NCBI RefSeq assembly: GCF_004521915.1
Contig: NZ_SDKD01000001.1
Span: 124,001-188,000, forward strand
Direction: 5' to 3'
DNA: 64,000 bases
Source: Brevibacillus migulae
GTDB lineage: Bacteria; Bacillota; Bacilli; Brevibacillales; Brevibacillaceae
Shown here piece after piece: positions 45,616-54,944 of the stretch; within the stretch, counting starts at the first letter, position 1, and every line of letters begins with the position of its first letter. Made by a program: the position numbers and the translations under genes. The notes under the pieces were generated by a model, which ran no database searches, was not told the origin of the DNA, and was given only the letters and a program-made list of their open reading frames with translations.

Positions 45616-47685
45616 ATGGTGCAAAGTTTATGGGATCGGTCGAAGGCGGCACAAATCCAACCGGGACTTGATGAATTGGTCTACCGATCCAATCTGCTCG
45701 GGTCCGATCGGCGTGTGTGCAATTGGGGCGGAGGCAATACCTCCATGAAGACGATCGAAAAAGACTTCCGCGGACGTGACGTCGAAGTGATGTGGGTGAA
45801 AGGGAGCGGCTCGGATCTGGCAACAATGAAGGCGGCCCATTTTACTGGATTGCGTCTGGAAGACATCCGCCCTTTGATCGAAAGAGAGGAAATGTCGGAT
45901 GAAGAAATGGTCGCCTATTTGGCCCATTGCATGATCGATGCCAAGCATCCGCGCGCATCGATTGAAACCCTGCTGCATGCCTTCCTGCCATTTCCGCATG
46001 TGGATCACACGCATCCGGATGCCATCATCAGCATCTGCTGTGCGGACAACGGTGTGGAAATCGCGAAGGAGATTTTCGGCAGCCGCTTTGTCTGGGTGCC
46101 TTACGTACGTCCGGGCTTTACCTTGTCAAAAATGATCGCAGAAGCTGTCGCCCAAAACCCGCAAGCCGATCTAGTGCTCATGGAAAAGCACGGCCTGGTC
46201 ACCTGGGGAGAGAACGCAGAAGCATGCTACGAAAAAACCATCGCCATGATCCAGGAAGCGGAAAGCTATATCGAAGCGCGCGTAAAAGAAGAAACGTTAT
46301 TCGGCGGTCAAAAATACGAGACGCTTCCAAGTGAAGAACGAAAACGGATCGTGGCGCAGGTCATGCCCGCCATCCGCGGGGCAGTCGGGGAAAACAGCCG
46401 GATGCTGCTCAGCTATGATGATGAAGCCGATGTTCTGCAATTCGTAAACAGCAAGGATGCGCCAGTATTGTCACAGATAGGAGCGGCTTGCCCGGATCAT
46501 CTGGTTCATACAAAAATGAAACCGCTTTATGTTGAGTGGGACCTAGAGTCCGGTGATGCGAGTGGCTTGAAAGAAGCTCTGCTGGCAGGGATCGCCTCCT
46601 TCAAACAAGCATACAGCGAATACTTTGCCCGCAACCATCAAGAGGGCGACCGGATGTTTGAAGCATCACCGCGCGTCATTTTGATCCCGGGCATTGGAAT
46701 GATCAATACAGGAAAAAGCGCAGCGCAGGCGAAGATCAGCGGAGCTTTGTACCATCGAGCGATTGCTGTCATGCGCGGAGCAAGCGCGCTCGGCAAATTC
46801 GTATCGCTCGGCGAAAGCGAATCGTTCCAGGTCGAATACTGGCCGCTCGAACTCTATAAGCTGACGCTCGCACCACCCGAAGCTGAATTTTCCCGCAAGG
46901 TCGCCTTTGTGACAGGGGGAGCCGGAGGGATCGGCAGTGAGACGTGCCGCCGGTTGACGGCGGAAGGGGCACATGTCGTCGTGGCGGACTTGAACGTCGA
47001 AGGGGCGCAGCGAGTCGCGCAGGAAATCAATGAACAGGCAGGGGAGTGCAGAGCAATCGCGGTCAAGCTGGATGTGACCAAGGAAGAAGAGGTAATCGGA
47101 GCATTTGAGCAGGCGGCTCTGACCTATGGTGGCGTTGACATCGTCGTCAACAATGCAGGCTTGGCTACCTCCAGTCCGTTTGAGGATACCTCCCTGCAAG
47201 AATGGAACCTGAACATGAATGTGCTTGGGACCGGCTACTTCCTGGTGGCGCGGGAAGCGTTCAAGCTAATGAAAGCGCAGGGGCTCGGCGGCAACATGGT
47301 CTTTGTCGGCTCGAAAAATTCCGTCTATGCCGGAAAGAATGCCGCTGCCTACAGCTCCGCGAAAGCGCTGGAAATCCATCTCGCTCGCTGCATTGCAGCA
47401 GAAGGAGGCGCGATTGGCATCCGGGTGAACTCCGTTTTGCCGGATGCCGTCTTGCAAGGGTCGGCCATCTGGAGCTCCAATTGGCGGCAGGAGCGGGCGG
47501 AAGCCTATGGGATCGAGCCGGATCAATTGGAGGAGTATTACCGGAACCGGACAACGCTCTTGACCAATGTGTACCCGAAGGATATCGCGGAAGGCATCGC
47601 ATTCTTCGCCTCCTCGCGTTCGGAAAAGACGACAGGGTGCATGCTCACGATCGACGGAGGGGTACCGGCAGCGTTTAGCAGATAA
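45616..47685 (+). CDS. rhaEW: Bifunctional rhamnulose-1-phosphate aldolase / L-lactaldehyde dehydrogenase
   Basis: This is a 689-residue fusion. The N-terminal class II aldolase domain (about 20-400) carries DHTHPDAIISICC with zinc-ligand histidines. The C-terminal short-chain dehydrogenase domain (about 430-689) has the cofactor motif FVTGGAGGIGSETCRRL, the NNAG motif and catalytic YSSAK. It splits L-rhamnulose 1-phosphate into dihydroxyacetone phosphate and L-lactaldehyde and oxidises or reduces the latter, as in Bacillus RhaEW (YuxG). CAGGAGGT precedes the ATG. It heads the rhamnose operon. Confidence 0.93.
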   Translation: MVQSLWDRSKAAQIQPGLDELVYRSNLLGSDRRVCNWGGGNTSMKTIEKDFRGRDVEVMWVKGSGSDLATMKAAHFTGLRLEDIRPLIEREEMSDEEMVAYLAHCMIDAKHPRASIETLLHAFLPFPHVDHTHPDAIISICCADNGVEIAKEIFGSRFVWVPYVRPGFTLSKMIAEAVAQNPQADLVLMEKHGLVTWGENAEACYEKTIAMIQEAESYIEARVKEETLFGGQKYETLPSEERKRIVAQVMPAIRGAVGENSRMLLSYDDEADVLQFVNSKDAPVLSQIGAACPDHLVHTKMKPLYVEWDLESGDASGLKEALLAGIASFKQAYSEYFARNHQEGDRMFEASPRVILIPGIGMINTGKSAAQAKISGALYHRAIAVMRGASALGKFVSLGESESFQVEYWPLELYKLTLAPPEAEFSRKVAFVTGGAGGIGSETCRRLTAEGAHVVVADLNVEGAQRVAQEINEQAGECRAIAVKLDVTKEEEVIGAFEQAALTYGGVDIVVNNAGLATSSPFEDTSLQEWNLNMNVLGTGYFLVAREAFKLMKAQGLGGNMVFVGSKNSVYAGKNAAAYSSAKALEIHLARCIAAEGGAIGIRVNSVLPDAVLQGSAIWSSNWRQERAEAYGIEPDQLEEYYRNRTTLLTNVYPKDIAEGIAFFASSRSEKTTGCMLTIDGGVPAAFSR

Positions 47686-47717
47686 GAGAGAAAGAAGCGG
47701 GACGGGAGATGAGGAAT

Positions 47718-48938
47718 ATGAAAGACCTGGCCTATACCATTTTTGAGCAGCAGCAGCAAGCTCGCGGCATCGATCTGGAGCAGGTGAAGACGAAGCTCAA
47801 AGCGCTCCAGATCGAGACTCCCTCCTGGGGATACGGGGACTCCGGGACGCGATTCAAAGTGTTTCAAAAGGTCGGCGTGCCGCGCAATCCCTATGAAAAG
47901 CTGGAGGATGCAGCCCAAGTCCATCGTCTGACTGGGCTGTGCCCTTCCGTCGCCATTCATATCCCTTGGGATAAAGTAGACGATTATGGCAAATTGAAAG
48001 CGCATGCAGAAAATCTCGGGTTGAAAATCGGTGCGGTTAACCCCAACCTGTTTCAGGATGAGGATTACATGCTTGGCAGTGTGTGCAATGCAGACGCGGC
48101 TATCCGCCAAAAGGCAACGGAGCATCTGCTCGAATGCGTAGACATCGCCAAGGAGACGGGCTCACGCGACTTGAGCCTGTGGATCGCGGACGGTACAAAC
48201 TATCCGGGGCAGGCTGATCTGCGCAAACGGAAAGGCTGGCTGCTGGAAGCGTTCCAAGCGATGTACAAAGCCATGACGCCGCAGATGCGCATGCTGATTG
48301 AGTACAAATGTTTCGAACCCGCATTTTATCATACCGATCTGGCGGACTGGGGGATGGCCTTCAATCTGGCGAACAAGCTGGGGCCGCAGGCGCAAGTGCT
48401 GGTCGATACCGGGCATCATGCTCCCGGTACGAACGTCGAGCATATCGTCGCCTATCTGATTGATGAACAGAAGCTGGGCGGTTTCCACTTCAACAGCCGC
48501 AAGTATGCCGATGACGACTTGATCGTTGGCGCGATCAATCCGTATGAGCTGTTTCTCATCTTCTACCAGATCATCAGCGCATCGGAGGATCAGGTGGAGG
48601 GCGTGCGTGAGACGGTACGAAATATCGCCTACATGATCGACCAATCGCACAATATCGAGCCGAAAATCCCAGCGATGATCCGCTCGGTGCTGAATGTCCA
48701 GACCCAGTATGCCAAAGCGCTGCTGATCAATCTGGAAGAGGTGGCGGCTGCGCAGGAAGCACAGGATGTGCTGGCGGCGGAAGATGCGGTGCGACGGGCG
48801 TTTGAGTGTGATGTGACGCCGCTGCTCCATGCCGTTCGTGAAGAGCAGGGCCTGCCGCTCGATCCGATGAAGGCGTATCTGGACAGCAGCTATCCGCAGG
48901 AGATTCTTGCGCGGGGCAAGGGTGGTGCCAGCTGGTGA
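47718..48938 (+). CDS. rhaI: L-rhamnose isomerase, RhaI type
   Basis: The 406-residue enzyme belongs to the Pseudomonas stutzeri-type xylose-isomerase-like TIM-barrel group that converts L-rhamnose to L-rhamnulose. It contains the metal-site elements MLIEYKCFEPAFYHTD, VDTGHHAPGTNVEH and GGFHFNSRKYADDDL. It is not the longer E. coli RhaA type. ATG 47718 has GGGAG nine bases upstream; the ATG at 47709 is adjacent to that site. It follows rhaEW by 32 bases. Confidence 0.92.
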   Translation: MKDLAYTIFEQQQQARGIDLEQVKTKLKALQIETPSWGYGDSGTRFKVFQKVGVPRNPYEKLEDAAQVHRLTGLCPSVAIHIPWDKVDDYGKLKAHAENLGLKIGAVNPNLFQDEDYMLGSVCNADAAIRQKATEHLLECVDIAKETGSRDLSLWIADGTNYPGQADLRKRKGWLLEAFQAMYKAMTPQMRMLIEYKCFEPAFYHTDLADWGMAFNLANKLGPQAQVLVDTGHHAPGTNVEHIVAYLIDEQKLGGFHFNSRKYADDDLIVGAINPYELFLIFYQIISASEDQVEGVRETVRNIAYMIDQSHNIEPKIPAMIRSVLNVQTQYAKALLINLEEVAAAQEAQDVLAAEDAVRRAFECDVTPLLHAVREEQGLPLDPMKAYLDSSYPQEILARGKGGASW

Positions 48939-50413
48939 CAAGCGTGCTTGCATTCGATCTGGGAGCAAGCAGCGGGAGAGCCTTGATCGGGACGCTGCAG
49001 GGTCGACACCTGGTGGTCGAGGAGATTCACCGTTTTGCAAATGAGCCGGTGCAGGTCGGCAATCGCCTGCATTGGGATATCCTGCGCCTGTACCATTCCC
49101 TCAAGCAGGGGATCCTCAAAGCCAAGCACCTCGGCTACACGCCTGCCAGCATCGGAATCGATTCGTGGGCGGTTGATTACGGTCTTTTGGACAGCAGCGG
49201 GGAGCTTTTGGGCAATCCTTATCATTACCGCGATACACGGACGGATGGTGTCATGGAGCAAGTGCTTTCGCTCCTCCCACGTGAAGAGATTTTTCAGCAT
49301 ACCGGCATTCAGTTTTTGCCGTTCAATACGCTCTATCAGCTCGTGGCGGAGAAACAGCATAATCCGCAAAGACTTGCCCAGGCACAGCATCTGTTGATGA
49401 TCCCGGATTTGCTGCGCTACTTTTTGACGGGTGAGATCAAAAGCGAATTTACCAACGCCACGACGACGCAGCTGTACAATCCTGCTCTGGGAGATTGGGA
49501 TCCTCACCTGTTGACGAAGCTGGGGCTTCCCCGGCATCTATTCGCAGAAATTGTGCAGCCCGGTACGATTGTAGGCCGGCTGCAAGCACCCATCTGCGCA
49601 GAACTGGAAGTGCCAAGCGTGCCGGTCATTGCCGTGGCTGAACACGATACGGGTTCGGCAGTCGCTGCCATACCTGCCGATAACGATGATTTTGTCTATT
49701 TAATCTGCGGGACCTGGTCTTTGCTGGGCACGGAAATCCGGGATGCATTGACCCATGAGCAGGTGCTGCAAGAGAATTTTACAAATGAAGGCGGAGTGGA
49801 TGGCACCTACCGTCTGCTGAAAAACATCATGGGTTTGTGGATCGTGCAGGAATGCCGCAGCCATTGGGAAAAGCGGGGAGTTACCCTGTCCTTTGAACAG
49901 ATGGTCCAAGAAGCAAGCAGCGCAAGCGGATTCGTCAGCTTTATCGACCCGGATCATTTGATGTTTCTCCACCCCTCTGATATGCCAGCCCTCGTACAAG
50001 CGTACTGCTCGCAAACAGGGCAACCGGTGCCGCAGGAGCGAGGAGAGATATTGCGCTGTGTATTTGAAAGTCTCGCTTTGAAATACCGCTATGTGTACGA
50101 ACGGATAGAAGCCCTGTCGGGGAAACGTTTTTCCGGCATGCACATGGCAGGAGGCGGGATTCATAACCGGTTGCTGTGCCAGTTCACCGCCAATGCCCTT
50201 TCCCGACCGGTATGGGCTGGTCCGAGTGAAGCAAGCGCGATTGGCAATATCTTGGTACAATATAGGACGCTGGGCCAGATCGCAGGAATCGGCGAAGCAA
50301 GGCAAATCGTTCGCGAGTCCTTTCCGCTGGAGACGTATGTTCCCGAGGAGCAGGGGCAATGGACAGAGGCGTATAAACGATTCCTGCAGGTGACGGGTCT
50401 GGGAAAACGATGA
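48935..50413 (+). CDS. rhaB: Rhamnulokinase
   Basis: This is a 492-residue FGGY-family kinase. FDLGASSGRALIG at the N-terminus is the phosphate-binding loop, VAEHDTGSAVAAIPA and GTWSLLGTE form the second domain, and MAGGGIHNRLLCQFTANAL is the adenosine motif. It phosphorylates L-rhamnulose at position 1. The GTG start overlaps the stop of rhaI by four bases, with AAGGGTGG about ten bases upstream, so translation is coupled. Confidence 0.93.
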   Translation: MTSVLAFDLGASSGRALIGTLQGRHLVVEEIHRFANEPVQVGNRLHWDILRLYHSLKQGILKAKHLGYTPASIGIDSWAVDYGLLDSSGELLGNPYHYRDTRTDGVMEQVLSLLPREEIFQHTGIQFLPFNTLYQLVAEKQHNPQRLAQAQHLLMIPDLLRYFLTGEIKSEFTNATTTQLYNPALGDWDPHLLTKLGLPRHLFAEIVQPGTIVGRLQAPICAELEVPSVPVIAVAEHDTGSAVAAIPADNDDFVYLICGTWSLLGTEIRDALTHEQVLQENFTNEGGVDGTYRLLKNIMGLWIVQECRSHWEKRGVTLSFEQMVQEASSASGFVSFIDPDHLMFLHPSDMPALVQAYCSQTGQPVPQERGEILRCVFESLALKYRYVYERIEALSGKRFSGMHMAGGGIHNRLLCQFTANALSRPVWAGPSEASAIGNILVQYRTLGQIAGIGEARQIVRESFPLETYVPEEQGQWTEAYKRFLQVTGLGKR

Positions 50414-50423
50414 GAGCAAGGGA

Positions 50424-51200
50424 ATGAGAAAAAAGATGCTAGTAATCGAGCGGCATGAAATGATCGTACGACTCGTGAATGAAAAAGGGAGCATGCGTGT
50501 ATCGGAGCTTAGCGAGATCTGCAATGTGACGGAAGAGACGATCCGCCGCGATCTGGATCGGCTGGAGCAGGCGGGCCGCTTGCTGCGAAGCCATGGCGGC
50601 GCCGTCAGCGTGGCGGAGCAGCAGCCCGAGGATCCATATATGGAGCGGGAAATCACCCGTATGGAGGAGAAGAAGCGGATCGCGCAGGAGGCTATCAAGT
50701 ACATCGAACCGCGGGATCGGATCATCCTGGACGCGAGCACGACGGCATGGTATATGGCTTCCATCCTGCCTGATATTCCGTTGACGGTCCTGACCAATTC
50801 GCTCAAAGTCGCGATGGAGCTGAGCACCAAGGAAAAAATCGAGGTCATATCGACAGGCGGGATCATGTCGGCGCGCTCCCTTTCCTTTGTCGGGCCAAGT
50901 GCGGAGCGGTCGCTGGATGCTTATCATGTCAACAAGGCGTTCCTCTCCTGCAAAGGGGTTCATCTCGGCAGGGGAATCAGTGAATCCAATGAAATGCAAG
51001 CGCTGGTTAAGCGAAAAATGATCAGTATCGCTGACCGTGTCCTGCTGCTGGCCGATCATAGCAAATTTGGGGTGCAGGCATTTACCTATTTCGCGGAGCT
51101 TAGCCAAATCGACGAGATCATTACCGATGACAAGATTGATCCGCAATATGTACAGCAGCTCGAGGAAATGGCTGTTAAACTGACGGTCGCCCTCGCGTAG
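50424..51200 (+). CDS. rhaR: DeoR-family regulator of rhamnose genes
   Basis: The 258-residue repressor has an N-terminal DeoR helix-turn-helix (about 8-62; MRVSELSEICNVTEETIRRDLDR). The C-terminal sugar-phosphate sensor has ILDASTTAWYMA, GGIMSARSLSFVGPSAE and LLLADHSKFG. Its position inside the rha operon matches Bacillus RhaR (YulB), which responds to a rhamnose phosphate intermediate. The start is ATG 50424, or ATG 50436 given the short distance to AAGGGA. Confidence 0.87.
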   Translation: MRKKMLVIERHEMIVRLVNEKGSMRVSELSEICNVTEETIRRDLDRLEQAGRLLRSHGGAVSVAEQQPEDPYMEREITRMEEKKRIAQEAIKYIEPRDRIILDASTTAWYMASILPDIPLTVLTNSLKVAMELSTKEKIEVISTGGIMSARSLSFVGPSAERSLDAYHVNKAFLSCKGVHLGRGISESNEMQALVKRKMISIADRVLLLADHSKFGVQAFTYFAELSQIDEIITDDKIDPQYVQQLEEMAVKLTVALA

Positions 51201-51318
51201 CCGAACTCGAGTGGACAGTGTATCCGCAGGCACGCATCTCCAGCGTGTCTGGGTAACCGCAAACAGCAATGTCAGAATCATGGGAATTTTCCATTACGAT
51301 ACGGATGGGAGCAGGCGT

Positions 51319-52854
51319 ATGTCTGAGTATGTACTGGAGTTAAGAGGAATTACGAAGACCTTTCCCGGCGTAAGGGCCCTTGACCACGTCCATTTCCAGC
51401 TGAAAAAAGGGCAAATCCATGCCTTGATGGGGGAAAACGGCGCGGGAAAATCGACGTTCATCAAGATCATCACCGGTGTCCATCGTCCTGACGAGGGAGA
51501 GATCTATTTTCAAGGCGAACGCGTGGACATCAATCATCCGAAAGACGCTCAGCAGCTCGGGATCGCGGCCATTTATCAGCATGTTACCTGCTTTCCGGAT
51601 CTGAGCGTCACGGAAAACATTTTCATGGGGCATGAAAAGATTGATAAGGGGACAAAGCGTCTCCTCTGGAAGCAGATGCACCAAGAAGCCCAAGTGTTAT
51701 TGACCGAGCTGGGGGCTGATTTTGATCCGAAAACGCAAATGGGCGCATTGAGCGTGGCCCAGCAGCAGATCGTGGAAATTGCCAAGGCGCTGTCCACCAA
51801 TGCCAAAATCATCATCATGGACGAACCGACCGCCGCCTTGACGAAGCGAGAAAGCGAGGAGCTGTACAGGATCACCGAGCAATTGCGCGACAGAGGCGTG
51901 TCAGTCATTTTCATCTCCCACCGCTTTGAAGATATGTACCGCCTGGCCAGTCAAGTGACGGTCTTTCGCGACTCCCGTTATATCGGCTCGTGGGCGATCA
52001 ATGAGATTTCACAGGAAGATTTGATCGTAGCGATGGTGGGGCGTGAAATCACCCAGCTGTTTCCGAAAAAAGCGGCGCAGATCGGGGAAGAAGTGCTGCG
52101 CGTCGATGGATTGGGAAGAACGGGTTATTTCAAGAATGTTTCCTTCACGCTGCATCGCGGGGAGATTTTAGGGCTGACCGGCCTTGTTGGAGCGGGCAGA
52201 AGCGAAGTGTGCCAGGCCATTTTCGGTTTGGATGCGCTTGATGCAGGCAAGGTGTTTCTAAAAGGAAAAGAGATTCACATCGACAATCCGCTGCAAGCGA
52301 TGGAGCTGGGGATCGGCTATTTGCCCGAAGATAGGCAGAAGCAGGGCTTGGTCCTGCCTTGGAGCATCTCCAGCAATATTACGCTGCCGGCGATCGGCAA
52401 GTATGCGAAAAAGGGTTGGCTGAGCAGGCATAAAGAAGATGAGGCGGCGAAAACATTGGCCCAGAAGCTGCAGGTGAAAGCACGCAGCATCTATGATCCT
52501 GTCAGCTCCTTATCCGGCGGGAATCAGCAGAAAGTCGTATTCGCCAAGCTGCTGACCGCCCAATTGGATGTGATTATCCTCGACGAGCCGACCAAAGGGG
52601 TGGATGTAGGGGCGAAGTCAGCCATTTACGAAATTATCAGTGATCTGGCCAGCCAAGGATACGGCATTTTGCTCGTTTCTTCAGAGATGCCGGAAGTGAT
52701 CGGGATGAGCGACCGGATCGTGGTCATGCGCGAGGGGCGGGTAACCGCAGTGCTTGATCGCGAGGAGGCGACGCAGGAAGCGATCCTGGAAGCGTCCATG
52801 GTCAGCATCTCCCCAAGGAACAGAGAACAAATCGCGGAGGCTCGTATGATATGA
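51319..52854 (+). CDS. Probable L-rhamnose ABC transporter ATP-binding protein
   Basis: This is a 511-residue tandem ATPase of the CUT2 family. Domain 1 has Walker A GENGAGKSTFIKII and Walker B IIIMDEPTAALTK. Domain 2 has the degenerate GLVGAGRSEVCQAIF, the signature LSGGNQQKVVFAKLL and VIILDEPTKGVDVG. Among characterised systems, it is most like RhaT of the Rhizobium rhaSTPQ importer by context. I chose ATG 51319 because GGGAGCAGG lies just upstream; the longer frame is non-conserved. The next gene overlaps it by four bases. Confidence 0.9.
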   Translation: MSEYVLELRGITKTFPGVRALDHVHFQLKKGQIHALMGENGAGKSTFIKIITGVHRPDEGEIYFQGERVDINHPKDAQQLGIAAIYQHVTCFPDLSVTENIFMGHEKIDKGTKRLLWKQMHQEAQVLLTELGADFDPKTQMGALSVAQQQIVEIAKALSTNAKIIIMDEPTAALTKRESEELYRITEQLRDRGVSVIFISHRFEDMYRLASQVTVFRDSRYIGSWAINEISQEDLIVAMVGREITQLFPKKAAQIGEEVLRVDGLGRTGYFKNVSFTLHRGEILGLTGLVGAGRSEVCQAIFGLDALDAGKVFLKGKEIHIDNPLQAMELGIGYLPEDRQKQGLVLPWSISSNITLPAIGKYAKKGWLSRHKEDEAAKTLAQKLQVKARSIYDPVSSLSGGNQQKVVFAKLLTAQLDVIILDEPTKGVDVGAKSAIYEIISDLASQGYGILLVSSEMPEVIGMSDRIVVMREGRVTAVLDREEATQEAILEASMVSISPRNREQIAEARMI

Positions 52855-53858
52855 CGCAAAAGGATCGAAACTCATCGACGTGGAGTGCGAAGATAGCCAG
52901 ATTCAGGGAGGCAGGACTGCTTGGTTTTATTCTTGTGCTGTCTGTCATCGTACAGTTTCGCAATCCCAGCTTTTTGACCATTGAAAACATTTCGGACATG
53001 GTGACGAATACGGCCATTCTCAGCATCCTTGCTGTAGGGATGATGCTGGTGATCGTGACCAGGGGCATTGATCTTTCCATCGGGGCCACGCTGGCCTTGT
53101 CGGGGATGATCGCGGCACAGACAGTCGTCGCCAATCCAGAGCTTCATCCTGTACTTGCGATCCTTTTGGGCACGTGCATCGGTCTGATCTGCGGCATGGT
53201 CCTGGGCTGGCTGGTGGCACGCTTTGGCATTCTGCCGATCATCGCCTCCCTGGGCATGATGAACGTGTTTCGCGGGTTGACTTTTATGGTGAGCGATGGG
53301 AAATGGGTGAGCGCCCACCAGATGCCGGCCAGCTTCAAGGCCATCGCGACCAGCTCCTTACTGGGGATCAATACGCTGATCATGATCGCGATCATCATCT
53401 ATGTCGTATCCTACTATTTCATCAACCATACACGTACCGGCCGACAGATCTATGCGGTAGGCAGCAATCCGGACTCTGCACAGATCAGCGGGATCAACAA
53501 TGGACGGATTCTTTGGCTGGTCTATTCCATCATGGGCGGATTGTCCGGGTTGTCAGGAGTCCTCTGGGTTTCCAAGTTCGCCTCGGCGCAAGGAGATACC
53601 GCGATGGGCTATGAGCTGAGCGTCATCGCTGCCTGCGTACTTGGCGGGGTCAGCATTGCCGGCGGCTCGGGGAAAATCTCCGGCGTCATTCTTGGGTCCA
53701 TCCTGCTAGGCATTCTGAACAATGCGCTTCCCCTCATCAATGTGTCGCCCTTTTGGCAGATGGGCATCCAAGGCGGCATTATTCTAATCGCCGTGCTCAT
53801 TAATGCGGTCGTCAAAAGAGGCGTCGACCGGAATCATCTCATGAGGAGGAATGTGTAG
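52851..53858 (+). CDS. Probable L-rhamnose ABC transporter permease 1
   Basis: The 335-residue CUT2 permease has eight to ten helices, with the family motif TRGIDLSIGATLALSG and C-terminal GGVSIAGGSGKISGVILGS. It overlaps the ATPase gene by ATGA and precedes the second permease by three bases. It corresponds to RhaP in the Rhizobium importer by order and type. Sugar specificity is inferred from the rha genes around it. Confidence 0.88.
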   Translation: MTQKDRNSSTWSAKIARFREAGLLGFILVLSVIVQFRNPSFLTIENISDMVTNTAILSILAVGMMLVIVTRGIDLSIGATLALSGMIAAQTVVANPELHPVLAILLGTCIGLICGMVLGWLVARFGILPIIASLGMMNVFRGLTFMVSDGKWVSAHQMPASFKAIATSSLLGINTLIMIAIIIYVVSYYFINHTRTGRQIYAVGSNPDSAQISGINNGRILWLVYSIMGGLSGLSGVLWVSKFASAQGDTAMGYELSVIAACVLGGVSIAGGSGKISGVILGSILLGILNNALPLINVSPFWQMGIQGGIILIAVLINAVVKRGVDRNHLMRRNV

Positions 53859-53861
53859 CTT

Positions 53862-54884
53862 ATGGATCTGCTTAGGCGAGACAACGAAAAAGGCTTCTCC
53901 TGGAAAGGTTTTTTCCTGCAATGGGAATGGATGCTGATCCTGATCTTCCTTCTTGTAACCGCTATCAATAGCTATTTGTCCCCTTATTACTTGAACTACG
54001 ATAATCTTCGTGACGCCACGATGACGTTTCTCGACAAGGCCTTTATTGTGCTCCCCATGGTCTTGATCATCATCTTGGCCGATATCGATATCTCCGTTGC
54101 TTCTACGGTTGCCTTATCGGCTGTCGTCATGGCCGATCTGTATGCCATGGGCGTACCGATGGAGGTGGCCATCCTCATCTGTCTGGCAGTCGGTGCCTTA
54201 TGCGGGTTCATCAATGGTTGGCTGATCGTCCGGTTCAAGGAATTGTCTGCGGTGATCGTGACGTTGGCGACAATGATCATTTATCGCGGCATCGCCTATA
54301 TGATGCTGGAGGATCAGGCGGTCGGCCAATTTCCCGAATGGTTCAAGTTTCTGGGTTGGGGCTATGTGTTCGGCATTCCGTTCATCCTGATCGCGTTTGT
54401 GGTCTGTGCGATTGCCTTTGCGCTGCTGCTGCACAAGACGACTTTTGGCCGACGCATTTACGCCATTGGCAATAACCCTACAGCCAGCCGCTTTTCGGGT
54501 GTGCAGGTGGACCGGATCAAGATCATCGTCTTTACTCTGGCAGGGTTGATGGCGGCGGTAACGGCACTCTTTCTTACCTCGCGGATGGGGAGCACACGCC
54601 CGAATGTCGCGACTGGCTATGAGCTGGATGTGATCGCGATGGTGGTCTTGGGCGGAATCAGTACGGCTGGAGGAAAAGGCAGGATGATCGGGGCCGTGAT
54701 CGCTGTCTTTTTGATCGGGTATTTGCGGTATGGCTTGGGGCTGATCAATATCCCGGCACAGGCGCTGCTCATCATCATCGGCCTGCTGCTCATCGGAGCG
54801 GTCATGGTGCCCAAGCTGAAAATCCGGGGGAGCGGCTGGCGAAAAGCGAAGCCTGCCGACGCACCGGTCAAACGCGCCTTGTAG
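53862..54884 (+). CDS. Probable L-rhamnose ABC transporter permease 2
   Basis: The 340-residue CUT2 permease has motif LADIDISVASTVALSAV in place of the usual GIDLSVG, a variation seen in RhaQ-like subunits. The C-terminal GGISTAGGKGRMIGAVI is conserved. AGGAGGAA lies somewhat far (about 13 bases) upstream of ATG 53862. It forms the heterodimeric channel with the preceding permease. Confidence 0.87.
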   Translation: MDLLRRDNEKGFSWKGFFLQWEWMLILIFLLVTAINSYLSPYYLNYDNLRDATMTFLDKAFIVLPMVLIIILADIDISVASTVALSAVVMADLYAMGVPMEVAILICLAVGALCGFINGWLIVRFKELSAVIVTLATMIIYRGIAYMMLEDQAVGQFPEWFKFLGWGYVFGIPFILIAFVVCAIAFALLLHKTTFGRRIYAIGNNPTASRFSGVQVDRIKIIVFTLAGLMAAVTALFLTSRMGSTRPNVATGYELDVIAMVVLGGISTAGGKGRMIGAVIAVFLIGYLRYGLGLINIPAQALLIIIGLLLIGAVMVPKLKIRGSGWRKAKPADAPVKRAL

Positions 54885-54913
54885 ATACTCGACAGTCTTG
54901 GACTGTTTGGTAT
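54885..54913 (+). promoter_or_regulatory. Intra-operon hairpin before the rhamnose-binding protein
   Basis: ACAGTC and GACTGT, framed by ATAC and GTAT, make a two-part inverted repeat starting at the permease stop codon. Without a T run it is more likely an mRNA-stabilising or processing element than a terminator. Confidence 0.45.
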
Positions 54914-54944
54914 AGATGAAAAATAGTAGGGGGAGGTCAACTCA

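Noticed and set aside
49700..50866. 388-codon minus frame across the rhaB-rhaR junction
   Set aside because: It crosses two recognised genes and has no homology or start signal.
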